This document shows, piece after piece, positions 35,207-44,227 of a stretch of DNA of 64,000 nucleotides. This DNA is from CAVQCA01 sp963710815 (GTDB lineage: Bacteria > Pseudomonadota > Gammaproteobacteria > UBA9214): assembly GCA_963710815.1 (NCBI GenBank), contig CAVQCA010000059.1, forward strand, positions 16,461-80,460, read 5' to 3'. The notes under the pieces are model-generated. The model saw only the letters and a program-made list of their open reading frames with translations. It did not search any database and was not told the origin of the DNA. Numbering within the stretch: the first letter of the stretch is position 1; every line of letters begins with the position of its first letter. The position numbers and the translations under genes are program-made.

Positions 35207-35627
35207 GTGTGCACTTCTTTATATCATTTTTCGCCTAACTACAGTTGGGCGCTTTAAGGATACCAAGATGGGTATAGATGCAGCTTTCAAGGTTTCCGAC
35301 GACCAAGGCGCGACAGTTGCCAGCTATGTCTGGGTTAACCAGCCCAAAGTAGAATAGCCATTGTAGTGAAAGAGGGGCTAATTTATTAAAAGGCTGAACC
35401 TCGTTGACATGGCATACTTGGGCGGCAGGAACCATCACATCAAGTCGCCCTTCGGGCTGGGACGCTCCGCTTCGCTGCGTGCTCCTTATGTGAGCCGTTG
35501 GCTTTACTTTTACGCACAGTGGTAAATAAATATAGTGAAAAGTTAAGAGAGCGACAAAATGCCGCATTCCAATTGTAGCTAATCGGTATTAGCGTCCGGC
35601 TCTTCTCAAGATACGAGGAATCAAAAA
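35207..35627. other. Intergenic region in the insert
   Basis: Contains a near-palindrome CGCCTAACT-ac-AGTTGGGCG at 35232-35251 just upstream of the flavin-reductase-like gene, and a GC-rich hairpin region near 35435-35505 (GCCCTTCGGGC and neighbours). No gene recognised. Confidence 0.45.
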
Positions 35628-36089
35628 ATGAAAAATATTACATTAGCCGTTTCAGCATTCATTGTAATAGCAGGCTTCAATGGAGTGTTCGCTGATGACG
35701 AAATAATGCACATGGGGAATCATGATTATGAAATGACCGGGATGGACACACGTACTTCACTAGGGTTGTCACAGGAAATGAAGCAGCATCAGCTATCGAA
35801 TATGAGATCACATGTGGAAGCAATCAAGTCAATTGTCGGTTTAATGGCAGAAGGAAAATTTGAAGATGCCTCAATGATTGCTCATACCAAGCTTGGTTTA
35901 ACCCCGGAAATGAAAGAGATGTGCAGCATGTTCAACAATGAAAAATTTGAGCAGCTTGGATTGGCTTTCCATAAGAGTGGCGACGATCTTGGCAATGTCT
36001 TACAAACAAGGGATGTTAATGCGTCATTACGTGCATTGAACAAGACTATGCAGTATTGCGTGGAGTGCCATGCAACCTACCGACAGTAA
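35628..36089 (+). CDS. Cytochrome c'-like (c556-type) protein
   Basis: A 153-residue periplasmic protein: signal peptide (about 1-22, GVFA), a helical region, and a C-terminal heme site CVECHATYRQ, where CxxCH near the C-terminus of a four-helix bundle is the class II cytochrome c/c' arrangement. A Met-rich N-terminal segment (EIMHMGNHDYEMTGMDT) could provide metal or heme ligands. Class II cytochromes bind NO or transfer electrons. It is AT-rich and sits inside the repeat-bounded insert, so it appears to be acquired cargo. Confidence 0.85.
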   Translation: MKNITLAVSAFIVIAGFNGVFADDEIMHMGNHDYEMTGMDTRTSLGLSQEMKQHQLSNMRSHVEAIKSIVGLMAEGKFEDASMIAHTKLGLTPEMKEMCSMFNNEKFEQLGLAFHKSGDDLGNVLQTRDVNASLRALNKTMQYCVECHATYRQ

Positions 36090-36097
36090 GATAGCGG

Positions 36098-36246
36098 CGA
36101 ATGACCGCGTGGCGGTAGTCGCCACCCAGCCGCTCACCGACAATGAGGATTGGGTCACCATGGAGCCCGGTTCGCTGTGGCTGTTCCACGACGGCGAGGT
36201 GGTGAGCCACCGCGCCACACAGCGGTCGAAAGTTGCTGTTAAGTGA
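36098..36246 (+). pseudogene. Duplicated 3' end of the yafJ-type gene (copy 2)
   Basis: Reads VAVVATQPLTDNEDWVTMEP then GSLWLFHDGEVVSHRATQRS and stops at 36246. It keeps the correct frame that the upstream copy lost, so this is the original gene end, cut off from its 5' part by the insert. Confidence 0.9.
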
Positions 36247-36473
36247 ACGCTTATATTAAATAGAGGTGAAGCGACACATGCCGGTTGAACCCAGCTGCTC
36301 ACGACTACCACAACATCATTGCAGTCCGAGTGATTCCATTTAGCTTTTGACAAAACCTTCGGTACAATTCCTCTACGTTTCGGTTTACTTGTATAATCAG
36401 CTGGTTACATTTTTAGGGATTGAAGTGGACCAACCGTTCGTATAAATTGCTGATTCTACAGGTGGTATCTCGC

Positions 36474-36547
36474 GCGGGTGTAGTTCAATGGTAGAACTGT
36501 AGCTTCCCAAGCTACTAACGTGGGTTCGATTCCCATCACCCGCTCCA
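36474..36547 (+). tRNA. tRNA-Gly (anticodon CCC)
   Basis: Acceptor GCGGGTG pairs with CACCCGC; the anticodon stem TGTAGC/GCTAC encloses the loop TTCCCAA (anticodon CCC); the T-arm is GTGGGTTCGATTCCCAT; the encoded CCA is present. 74 nt in full. Confidence 0.95.
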
Positions 36548-36688
36548 CTCCAGCCGGGATGATTCGGTTCTCGCTGATATCCATCAACCACCGTTCGTTC
36601 AACAGCACGGCCGCTTGTGCCGGCATGTCTTTATCTTTACTGTCGCAACTTTCACTGCGATGACGATGTGCGTCACAGGGCCGTCTGT

Positions 36689-37825
36689 ATGAATACACCC
36701 GATACCATTGCCAAGGACAGGGCATTTCTCAACCGCACGGTCGAGGCGACGGTTCGCCTCGGATTGATTGCCATCCTCGGGATCTACTGTTTCCAGATTG
36801 TGCAGCCTTTCATCATCCCGGTCGTATGGGGTGTGATCATCGCCGTGGCGACCCATCCCAACTATCAGTGGCTGCGGCGGGCCCTGGGCGAACGGCGCAC
36901 CCTGGCGGCCACGCTGTTCGTCATACTGGCGCTGGTTCTGCTGATCATGCCCACCTTCATGTTGTCTGACACCCTGGTCACCGGCGTGACGGGTCTGGCA
37001 AGATCGCTGTCCGAAGGCGCCCTGATCATCCCGATGCCGCCGGATAGCGTCGCCGGCTGGCCGCTGATCGGTGAGCCGCTGGACAAGTTCTGGCGTCTGG
37101 CCTCGGGCAATCTCGCCGGGGCGCTGGGGGAGGTCGGACCCCAGCTAAAGGTGCTCGGCAAATGGTTGTTGTCCGGCGCCGCCGGCGCCGGCATCGGCAT
37201 TCTGCAGTTTGTCGCGGCGATCATCATCGCCGGCGTCATTCTCAGGCACGACGAATCCGGCAAGCGCATCAGCTATGCCATAGCACGGCGACTCGCTGAG
37301 GAACACGGGGCCGGGTTCATCGATCTCGCTCGGGCGACCATCCGCAGCGTCTCCCGCGGCATCCTGGGTGTCGCCCTGCTACAGTCGATACTGGCCGGCT
37401 TGGGATTCCTCGTTGCAGGTGTGCCGGCGGCAGGTCTGTGGGCGTTTCTGTGTCTGCTGTTGTCGGTGATCCAGATCGGCATCTTCCCCATCACCGTTCC
37501 GGTGATTATCTATGTGTTCGCCACCGGCGATACCACGACGGCGGTGATCTTCCTGATCTGGAGCATCATGGTCGGGATGCTGGACAATGTCCTCAAACCC
37601 CTGCTGCTCGGACGTGGCGTCAACGTGCCGATGGCGGTGATTTTCGTTGGCGCGATCGGCGGGTTTCTCGCCTCGGGCATCATCGGCCTGTTCATCGGCT
37701 CCGTCATCCTGGTGCTTGGCTATGAGATGCTGCTCGGCTGGCTCGAAATCGATGCCGACAAACTCCCTGGCGAGGACTCCTCGCCCGGCAATGCGACGCC
37801 GCATGATCCGGCGGGTCCGGAGTGA
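36689..37825 (+). CDS. AI-2E family transporter (PerM-like)
   Basis: A 378-residue inner-membrane protein with about eight hydrophobic helices. Family marks are the IIPVVWGVIIAVATHPNYQWL N-terminal region, FIDLARATIRSVSRGILGVAL, AGLGFLVAGVPAAGLWAFL and the conserved VGMLDNVLKPLLLGRGV motif before GAIGGFLASGIIGLFIG. The family includes AI-2 exporters and Na+/H+ antiporters; the substrate is not inferable. ATG 36689 starts MNTPDTIAKDRAFLNR. It converges on the PhoB-like gene. Confidence 0.92.
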   Translation: MNTPDTIAKDRAFLNRTVEATVRLGLIAILGIYCFQIVQPFIIPVVWGVIIAVATHPNYQWLRRALGERRTLAATLFVILALVLLIMPTFMLSDTLVTGVTGLARSLSEGALIIPMPPDSVAGWPLIGEPLDKFWRLASGNLAGALGEVGPQLKVLGKWLLSGAAGAGIGILQFVAAIIIAGVILRHDESGKRISYAIARRLAEEHGAGFIDLARATIRSVSRGILGVALLQSILAGLGFLVAGVPAAGLWAFLCLLLSVIQIGIFPITVPVIIYVFATGDTTTAVIFLIWSIMVGMLDNVLKPLLLGRGVNVPMAVIFVGAIGGFLASGIIGLFIGSVILVLGYEMLLGWLEIDADKLPGEDSSPGNATPHDPAGPE

Positions 37826-37868
37826 GTCCCTGACCCGTTCGTGACGGGCCCCTGGATACGCTCCCGGT

Positions 37869-38654
37869 TCAGGCGTGCGTGGAGAAGCGGTAACCGGCGC
37901 CGCGGACGGTTTGAATGAGATAGGCCTTGTTGAAGGGTTCCAGTGCCTTGCGCAGGCGGCGGATATGGACGTCCACGGTGCGCTCTTCGATATAGACGTT
38001 GGCGCCCCAGACGGTATCCAGCAAATGGGCGCGGGTGAAGACCCGGTCCCTGTGGCTCATGAAGTGGCGCAGCAGGCGAAATTCCGTAGGCCCCAGCTCG
38101 ACCGGGTGGCCGTTGACCGTGGTCCGATAGCTTTTCTGGTCGAGCACCAGGCCATCGGTACAGAAGGTGGTGTCCCTGTCGTTGACCTGTTTGCGCAGGT
38201 GGGTGTTGATGCGCGCCTTGAGTTCCCGGATGGAAAAGGGCTTGACGACATAATCATCCGCCCCGCATTCCAGACCGCGCACCCGGTCCGCCTCTTCGCC
38301 GCGTGCGGTCAGCATGATCACCGGAATTTCACTGAGGCGGGGTTCGCGCCGCATCCGGCGCAACAGTTCGATGCCGCTCATATCGGGCAGCATCCAGTCC
38401 AGCAGGACTATGTTCGGCGTGTGGGTGGCCAGTTCCTGCAAGGCGCTCCGGCAGTCGCTGAGTGCAACGACGTGAGAGTCATCGCTCTTCAGTGCGTACT
38501 GAAGCATCTCGCAGATATCGGGGTCATCCTCGACCAGAAGCAGGCGGATGTTGTCTTTCTTGGCGGGAATCTCACGCACACTCCTGAGTCCCGCGGACGG
38601 TTCAATGTCAGGGGATGTTCGCAATGAATGTAGCGATTGATTTGCCGTTTCCAT
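37869..38654 (-). CDS. PhoB-like response regulator (orphan)
   Basis: 261 residues. Receiver domain at about 37-150: LLLVEDDPDICEML, phosphoacceptor in VLLDWMLPDMSG, PVIMLTARGEEADR and ADDYVVKPFSIRELKAR. An OmpR/PhoB winged helix follows: ELGPTEFRLLRHFMSHRDRV, FTRAHLLDTVWG, EERTVDVHIRRLRKAL, QTVRGAGYRF. The closest pattern is PhoB, which activates phosphate-starvation genes, but no phoR, phoU or pst genes are adjacent, so its kinase is elsewhere. The ATG at 38654 gives a 35-residue N-terminal extension; a shorter start is possible. Confidence 0.88.
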   Translation of the reverse strand: METANQSLHSLRTSPDIEPSAGLRSVREIPAKKDNIRLLLVEDDPDICEMLQYALKSDDSHVVALSDCRSALQELATHTPNIVLLDWMLPDMSGIELLRRMRREPRLSEIPVIMLTARGEEADRVRGLECGADDYVVKPFSIRELKARINTHLRKQVNDRDTTFCTDGLVLDQKSYRTTVNGHPVELGPTEFRLLRHFMSHRDRVFTRAHLLDTVWGANVYIEERTVDVHIRRLRKALEPFNKAYLIQTVRGAGYRFSTHA

Positions 38655-39048
38655 CTTTCTGATTCCCAGCTGCGGCACGCGGGAGAAGGCGCCCCGCATG
38701 TCTGTTCCCGGGCACGGACGGGCGATTCTGCTACGCAGCGGCCGTGCCTCACGCGCAGAAATGATGGCGGGCTTGTGTGTGGTGGTGATTACCGGTTTAT
38801 TAGGGTTTTGTTAAACGCCGGTAAAAATGATTCACCTGCGATCGGGAAGGCGGGGCTGGCGTGCCGGTGAAATCAACCGGAGTGATCCGGGCGGCCGCAT
38901 TACGGTTAGCGAACCGTAAACAAAGAATAATTAATCTATAGATAAAATAAATATATTTTAAAACATAAGCGATTAGTAATAAACTAAATAAGAATGGCGC
39001 TATCCTGATAATTTTCAACCAACCATCGATTCGAGAGGAGAATCAGAA
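38655..39048. other. Intergenic region with AT-rich promoter stretch
   Basis: About 390 bases between divergent genes. The last 130 bases are strongly AT-rich (38920-39000), as for a strong promoter ahead of the secreted protein at 39049. No gene seen. Confidence 0.5.
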
Positions 39049-39696
39049 ATGAAAACGATCGTTACCGTAATATCCGCCGGTGTACTGGTAGCGGCTTCCG
39101 CGACCGCGTCAGCCTGGGGCTGGGGTCCGTACAACGGCTATGCCCCCTATGGTTATGCGCCTTATGGCTACGGCGTACCGATGCAGCCGCCGGTTGAGCT
39201 GACCGATGCGCAGCGCAAGGCGATGCAGGACCAGCAGGCCAAGGCATTCGAGTACATGCAGAATGTTCAGCGCCAGATGGCGAAATACTATGCCGAACAT
39301 CCCGATCCGATCACCACCATGGAACGGCGCATGTACCAGGATCAAGTGGCCCAGATGCAGGATATGAACAAGATGATCCAGGAGACGCAACAGGAGATGA
39401 ACAAGGATATGCAGGACTCCATGTCAGCGTATCCGGTGAACGGCTTCGAACAGCCCCCCCGGCCCGAAGACGACGCCCGTCTGCAGGAAATGGAGAAGCA
39501 GGCGCAGGAACAGCGCAAGGCGGCTGAAGAACGCCGTGCAGCCTTCTTAAAGGCGGCCGAACAGCGTCGCCTGGATGCCCAGAAACGCTACCAGGAACGC
39601 AGTCTGGATCGCGGCTACCATGTTAACCCCGTGATGGCGCCACAGGATGAGGTTCCGCCGCCCGCTGCCGCCAAGACCGAGGCCACGAAAAGCTGA
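39049..39696 (+). CDS. Secreted protein: Gly/Tyr-rich N-terminus plus coiled coil
   Basis: 215 residues. A signal peptide (about 1-22, ATASA) is followed by WGWGPYNGYAPYGYAPYGYG, like the start of sulfur-globule proteins, then a long helical segment at about 50-185 rich in Q, M, K and E (QEMNKDMQDSM; EKQAQEQRKAAEERRAAFLK). The tail is Pro/Ala-rich. The product combines the low-complexity N-terminus seen at 14559 with a coiled coil like that at 6768. The function is unknown; an envelope or globule-coat role is a guess from composition. A GAGAGGAG ribosome site and a strong terminator downstream indicate a monocistronic, well-expressed gene. Confidence 0.78.
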   Translation: MKTIVTVISAGVLVAASATASAWGWGPYNGYAPYGYAPYGYGVPMQPPVELTDAQRKAMQDQQAKAFEYMQNVQRQMAKYYAEHPDPITTMERRMYQDQVAQMQDMNKMIQETQQEMNKDMQDSMSAYPVNGFEQPPRPEDDARLQEMEKQAQEQRKAAEERRAAFLKAAEQRRLDAQKRYQERSLDRGYHVNPVMAPQDEVPPPAAAKTEATKS

Positions 39697-39764
39697 GGTC
39701 GGTTGAGATGTTCTGTTGACCGAGCCGATGACGTCCGCCGTACCTGGCGGACAGAAACGGGAGT

Positions 39765-39798
39765 AGGGCGCGTGATAAACCACGCGCCCTATTTTTTT
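39765..39798 (+). terminator. Rho-independent terminator
   Basis: AGGGCGCGTG-ataaac-CACGCGCCCT followed by ATTTTTTT: 10-bp stem with a seven-T run, about 70 nt after the stop at 39696. Confidence 0.95.
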
Positions 39799-39994
39799 GT
39801 TTACAGGGACGCGCGGGAGTGATGAGTTTGCAGGGACGATGCTCAGGGAGGGGCAGGTGCCGCGTGAAGCAGGATGCCGTGAGGCGGCGCCCGCCCGAGC
39901 CCTCAGCCAACCTTATATGAAACGGGGAGATGACTCATCTATACTGCACGGGGTGAAATACACCGGATTACCGCGATAACACAAGGGAAAACCG

Positions 39995-42113
39995 ATGGGG
40001 AAATTGCTGAAAATCATTCTGGGAATGGTTGCGCTCGTCGCCGGGTTGATCCTCGTGCTGGCACTGGTGCTGCCAATGATCATCGATCCCAACGATTACA
40101 AGGATCAGATCGCCGCGGTGGTGAAAGATGACACCGGCCGCACCTTGCACATCGATGGCAAGATCAGCCTCTCCGTGTTTCCGTGGCTGGGACTGGAGAT
40201 CGGTCCGACGCGCCTGAGCAACGCGCCGGGCTTCGGCGATCAGCCCATGGCCAGCATCGATAAGGTCGAGGTGCGCGTCAAGCTGCTTCCGCTGCTGCAC
40301 AAACAGCTGGAGATGGATACCCTCAGGCTTTCCGGCCTGCAGCTGCGGCTCGGCAGGGATGCCAGCGGCCGCAGCAACTGGGATGACCTGCTCGGCAAGA
40401 GCGGCGGGAAAACGCCAACCGGCACAAGCCGGCCGGGCGCGGAGGGCGGCAGTCCGCTCGCGGGCCTGGCCATCGGCGGTGTGAAGGTGAGCGATGCCCG
40501 CGTGCTGTGGGATGATCGATCCACCGGAGCGCATTACGAGATCAAGGACCTGTCGTTCACCACCGGCGCCATCGCACCGGGCAAACCGTTCGATCTCGAC
40601 CTCCATTTCGGCATGGATGCCAGGCAGCCCGCCATCGCCGGCCGGACGGAGCTGCGCGGCAAGGTCATGATCGCGGAATCCTTGCAGGCGGTCACCATCG
40701 ACGGAGCGCAACTGAAGCTCGATCTGAACGGGCGATACCGTGCCCGGCGGCCGGCTGCAGCTCTCGCTGGCGACGGATATCACGGTCGATCTCCAGCACC
40801 AGACGTTGCAGATGACGAAGCTTTCGATCGAGACGCTGGGACTGAACATCAGCGGCAATGCCAGCGGTACCGGCATTGGCGGCAAGGATCCACGTATTCA
40901 CGGCGCGTTGAACGTGGCGGAATTCGCGCCGCGTGAGCTCATCAAGGCGCTGGGTCAGAAGCCGCCGCTGACCGCGGACGCCACGGTGCTCGGCAAGGCG
41001 GGCGCCGCCCTGCAATGGGAGGCCTCCCCGCAGTACGCGGCGGCCACATCCCTGAAGTTGCAGCTCGATGATACGCACGTCAACGGCAAGCTGCGCGTGG
41101 ATGATTTTGCCAAACCCGCCATTGGTTTCGCATTGCAGGTCGACCAGTTCGACCTGGATCGTTACCTGCCCCCTCCGGCCAAGGAGGCGCGGACGCCGGC
41201 GGCCACCCCCGCCGCCGCGGCGGGCGGTGCGGCGGCGCTGCCGGTCGATACCCTGCGCGGTCTGAACCTTTCCGGTACGGCGAAAATCGCCACACTGAAG
41301 GCCTTCAAGCTGCGCTCGACGGATATCGAGTTCACGATCAAGTCGCATGACGGCCTGCTGCGTGTGTATCCGGCGACCGCCAGGATGTACCAGGGGCAGT
41401 ACAGCGGGGATATTACCGTGGACGTCAGGGGAAAAACCCCACGTCTGTCCCTGGACGAACATGTGAAGGGTATCCAGGCCGGGCCGTTGCTCAAGGACCT
41501 GAGCGGTGACGACAAGCTGACCGGCACCGGCAATGTTGACGTTCGGCTGACCGGCAGCGGTGCGACGCCGGAACAGCTGCGCCGCACCCTGAACGGCAAC
41601 ACCGCGTTTTCCTTCATCGACGGCAGCATCAAGGGTGTGAATATCGCTTCGCTGATACGCACGGCCCAGGCCAGGCTCAAGGGGCAGTCGCCGCCCGTCG
41701 GTGACCAGCCCGACCAGACCGATTTCGCCGAGTTGCGGGGAACCGCGACCGTGACCGATGGCGTGGTCAGAAACAATGATCTGTCCGTCAAGTCCCCCCT
41801 GCTGAGGATCAGCGGTGAGGGCCAGGTCAGTCTGCCCGCCGAGACCATCGATTACCTGCTGACGACCAAGATCGTTGGCTCCCTGGAAGGGCAGGGAGGC
41901 AAGGCGCTCGATGAACTGAAGGGGGTCGCGATCCCGGTGCGCATCGGCGGAACCTTCAGCAAGCTGACCTATACACCGGACCTCTCTGCCGCCGTTGGCG
42001 ATGCGGCGAAGGAAAAGGCCAGGGAGAAGATCGAAAAGAAGGCCGGGAAGTTGTTGAAGGGAAAACTCGGTGAAGAACCCACCAGGCAGTTGCTGAAGGA
42101 CCTGTTCAAATAG
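39995..42113 (+). pseudogene. asmA: AsmA-family protein, single-base frameshift
   Basis: Inner-membrane-anchored periplasmic protein of the AsmA/VPS13-like lipid-transfer family, implicated in outer-membrane biogenesis. The first frame gives a membrane anchor (LLKIILGMVALVAGLILVLA), the YKDQIAAVVKDDTGRTLHID and GKISLSVFPWLGLEIG repeats and SNWDDLLGK, as far as LKLDLNG. The second frame continues DTVPGGRLQLSLATDITVDL and runs to the AsmA C-terminal domain (GSGATPEQLRRTLNGNTAFS; FIDGSIKGVNIASLIRTAQ; VAIPVRIGGTFSKLTYTPDL). Removing one G from GGG at 40730-40732 restores a 705-residue protein. A sequencing error is plausible. First gene of the asmA-SRPBCC-mutY-yggX cluster. Confidence 0.9.
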
Positions 42114-42118
42114 GCAGC

Positions 42119-42685
42119 TTGCCCGCGGTGTTCCGACTTCTGGGGTGCGCGCTGCTGCTGGCGCCGCTGCTCTGCCGCGCCGGTGGCGTGCTGGATTCAT
42201 CCGCAAGCTACGATGCGGGTGTGTATTCCCTTTCCATCGAAGCGCGCATCGATGCCCCGGTCGACATGGTCTACCGGCTGATAACGGATTATGATCACCT
42301 GCATGACATCAACCCGGCCATCAGGGCAAGTCGCATCCTGCGCACCTTCAGCCCGGTGAAGCACCGTATCCGTACCGTCACCCGCGTTTGTGTGCTGTTT
42401 TACTGCCGCAATGTTACCCAGATACAGGATATGGTGCAGGAGGAACATCACACCATTGAGGCGGTTGTTATCCCGCGGGGGAGCGATTTTCGCCGGGGGC
42501 GCGGGATCTGGCGCCTGACGGGTGTCGGTGATGTCACCTTGTTGCGCTTCAGCGCCGAACTCGTGCCGGACTTCTATATGCCGGCACTGATCGGGCCCTG
42601 GCTGATCCGGCACGAAATGGTCAATCAGATAACGGCAATCGTCATGATCATCGAAGCGCGCTGCCAGCAGGAAACCAGTTCGTGA
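42119..42685 (+). CDS. SRPBCC/START-like secreted protein
   Basis: 188 residues with an N-terminal signal (LLGCALLLAPLLCRAGG) and a START/polyketide-cyclase-like domain (SIEARIDAPVDMVYRLITDY, INPAIRASRILR, RFSAELVPDFYMPALIGPWL). These domains bind hydrophobic ligands; the specific role is unknown. TTG 42119 or GTG 42128 serves as start, so the exact N-terminus is uncertain. It begins 6 nt after asmA and overlaps mutY by 4 nt (GTGA), clearly one operon. Confidence 0.8.
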   Translation: MPAVFRLLGCALLLAPLLCRAGGVLDSSASYDAGVYSLSIEARIDAPVDMVYRLITDYDHLHDINPAIRASRILRTFSPVKHRIRTVTRVCVLFYCRNVTQIQDMVQEEHHTIEAVVIPRGSDFRRGRGIWRLTGVGDVTLLRFSAELVPDFYMPALIGPWLIRHEMVNQITAIVMIIEARCQQETSS

Positions 42686-43746
42686 ACCCCGGCGATTTCG
42701 CCGCGCGCGTGCTCGACTGGTTCGCGCGTCATGGCCGCAGGGATCTTCCCTGGCAGGAAAACCCGACGCCCTACCGTGTCTGGATCTCGGAGATCATGCT
42801 GCAGCAAACGCAGGTGGCCACCGTCATTCCCTACTACGAACGCTTCCTGGCGCGCTTCCCTGACGTACAGGCCCTGGCCGGGGCGAGTCTTGACCAGGTT
42901 CTGCATCACTGGTCGGGCCTGGGTTACTACGCCCGGGCGCGCAACCTGCATGCTGCGGCGCGCCTCATCGCAGGGCGGCATCGGGGGCGTTTCCCTGATA
43001 ACCTCGACGCGGTGCGGGCGCTGCCTGGCATCGGGCGTTCCACCGCCGGGGCGATCCTGTCGCTGGCATGCGGGCAGCGCCACCCGATCCTGGACGGCAA
43101 CGTGAAGCGGGTGATCGCCCGCTTTCACGCCGTGGAGGGCTGGCCGGGACAGGCGTCCGTCGAGAACCGGCTCTGGGTGCTGGCCGAGCGCTACACACCG
43201 GGGACGCAGGTGGCGGCCTACACCCAGGCGATTATGGATCTCGGCGCGACACTGTGCACCCGCGGCCAGCCCGCCTGCGGCCAGTGCCCGATGGAGAGGG
43301 ATTGCGCGGCCCGGCTTGCCGGTCGGCAGCGGGACTTTCCGTCCGCGCGCCCGCGCCGGGCGCTGCCGCTGCGCAGGACACGCATGATGCTGGTCTGCAA
43401 CGATGCGGGCGAGATCCTGCTGGAGCGGCGTCCGCCGGCAGGCATCTGGGGCGGGTTGTGGAGCTTCCCGGAAGTTGCGCCAGATCAACCTCCGGAGACC
43501 TGGTGCCGCGAGCACATGGGCCTGGATGTATGCCTCCTGGAGGAATGGCCGTGCGTGCAGCACACCTTCAGCCATTTTCACCTGGAGATCACGCCGGTGC
43601 TGGCGAAAGCGCAGGTTTCACCGGACGGCGTACGGGAAGAGCGCACACGTCTCTGGTGCGCGCCTCATCGACTCGAAGAGCGGGGTCTGGCCGCACCGGT
43701 AAAACGACTGCTGCAGCGATATACTCAACAACAGCAAAAGGGGTGA
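42682..43746 (+). CDS. mutY: A/G-specific adenine glycosylase
   Basis: Base-excision repair enzyme removing adenine opposite 8-oxoguanine. 354 residues, GTG start. Motifs: DLPWQENPTPYRVWISEIML, LQQTQVATVIPYYERF, HHWSGLGYYARARNLH, the HhH LPGIGRSTAGAIL with catalytic Asp in PILDGNVKRVIARF, the [4Fe-4S] cysteines C-x6-C-x2-C-x5-C (CTRGQPACGQCPMERDC) and a NUDIX-like C-terminal 8-oxoG recognition domain (LERRPPAGIWGGLWSFPE; HTFSHFHLEITP). Followed after 4 nt by yggX, the standard gammaproteobacterial pair. Confidence 0.97.
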   Translation: MNPGDFAARVLDWFARHGRRDLPWQENPTPYRVWISEIMLQQTQVATVIPYYERFLARFPDVQALAGASLDQVLHHWSGLGYYARARNLHAAARLIAGRHRGRFPDNLDAVRALPGIGRSTAGAILSLACGQRHPILDGNVKRVIARFHAVEGWPGQASVENRLWVLAERYTPGTQVAAYTQAIMDLGATLCTRGQPACGQCPMERDCAARLAGRQRDFPSARPRRALPLRRTRMMLVCNDAGEILLERRPPAGIWGGLWSFPEVAPDQPPETWCREHMGLDVCLLEEWPCVQHTFSHFHLEITPVLAKAQVSPDGVREERTRLWCAPHRLEERGLAAPVKRLLQRYTQQQQKG

Positions 43747-43750
43747 TTCC

Positions 43751-44029
43751 ATGGGTCGGATGGTGAAATGTGTCAAGCTGGGAAGGGAAGCCGAGGGACT
43801 GGAGGTGCCGCCTTATCCCGGCGAGCTGGGGCAGCGGATCTACGAGAACGTCTCGAAAGAGGCCTGGCAGCTCTGGCTGCGCCACCAGACCATGCTGATC
43901 AACGAGCACCGCATCTCGCTGGTGGACCCCAAGGCACGCAAGCTTCTGGAAGAGGAGATGGAAAAGTTTTTCTTCGGTGGTGGCTCCACGCTGCCCGGCG
44001 GGTTCGTGTCCCCGGATCGTTTGAAGTAA
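43751..44029 (+). CDS. yggX: Fe(II)-trafficking / oxidative-damage protection protein
   Basis: A 92-residue cytosolic protein of the YggX family, which limits labile iron damage to Fe-S proteins. Signatures: VKCVKLGREAEGLEVPPYPG, GQRIYENVSKEAWQLWLRHQ, MLINEHRISLVDPKARKLL, EEEMEKFFFGGG. Co-transcribed with mutY (4-nt gap), tying iron/oxidant protection to oxidised-base repair. Confidence 0.96.
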   Translation: MGRMVKCVKLGREAEGLEVPPYPGELGQRIYENVSKEAWQLWLRHQTMLINEHRISLVDPKARKLLEEEMEKFFFGGGSTLPGGFVSPDRLK

Positions 44030-44145
44030 GCCGATCGGCGCCAGGCGGTCGATCGACCCTCCCCGGGCTGTTAATTGATCCCGCCCGGGTGAATAATACA
44101 GCCGCCTTGACTCGCCCCGGGACTGCGGCTTTAATACCCACCCCC

Positions 44146-44221
44146 GGCCAGGTAGCTCAGTTGGTAGAGCAGGGGACTGAAAATCCCCGTGTCGGCGGTT
44201 CGATTCCGTCCCTGGCCACCA
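44146..44221 (+). tRNA. tRNA-Phe (anticodon GAA), integration site
   Basis: GGCCAGG/CCTGGCC acceptor, D-arm GCTCAGTTGGTAGAGC, anticodon arm GGGGA-CTGAAAA-TCCCC (anticodon GAA), T-arm GCGGTTCGATTCCGTC, encoded CCA. The 3' 45 nt are repeated at 56919-56963. Confidence 0.97.
44177..44221. repeat. attL: left attachment repeat in tRNA-Phe
   Basis: 45-bp core from CTGAAAATCCCC through CCTGGCCACCA, identical to 56919-56963. It keeps the tRNA intact on the left side. Confidence 0.93.
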
Positions 44222-44227
44222 TTAATT

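Noticed and set aside
35207..35600. Integron attC-like hairpins (CGCCTAAC...GTTGGGCG and a GC-rich hairpin near 35450)
   Set aside because: The first is only about 20 bp, far shorter than an attC, and the second lacks the RYYYAAC/GTTRRRY ends. No integron integrase is seen.
36397..36591. Minus-strand open frame over tRNA-Gly
   Set aside because: Antisense read of the tRNA gene (GDGNRTHVSSLGS is a known tRNA artefact).
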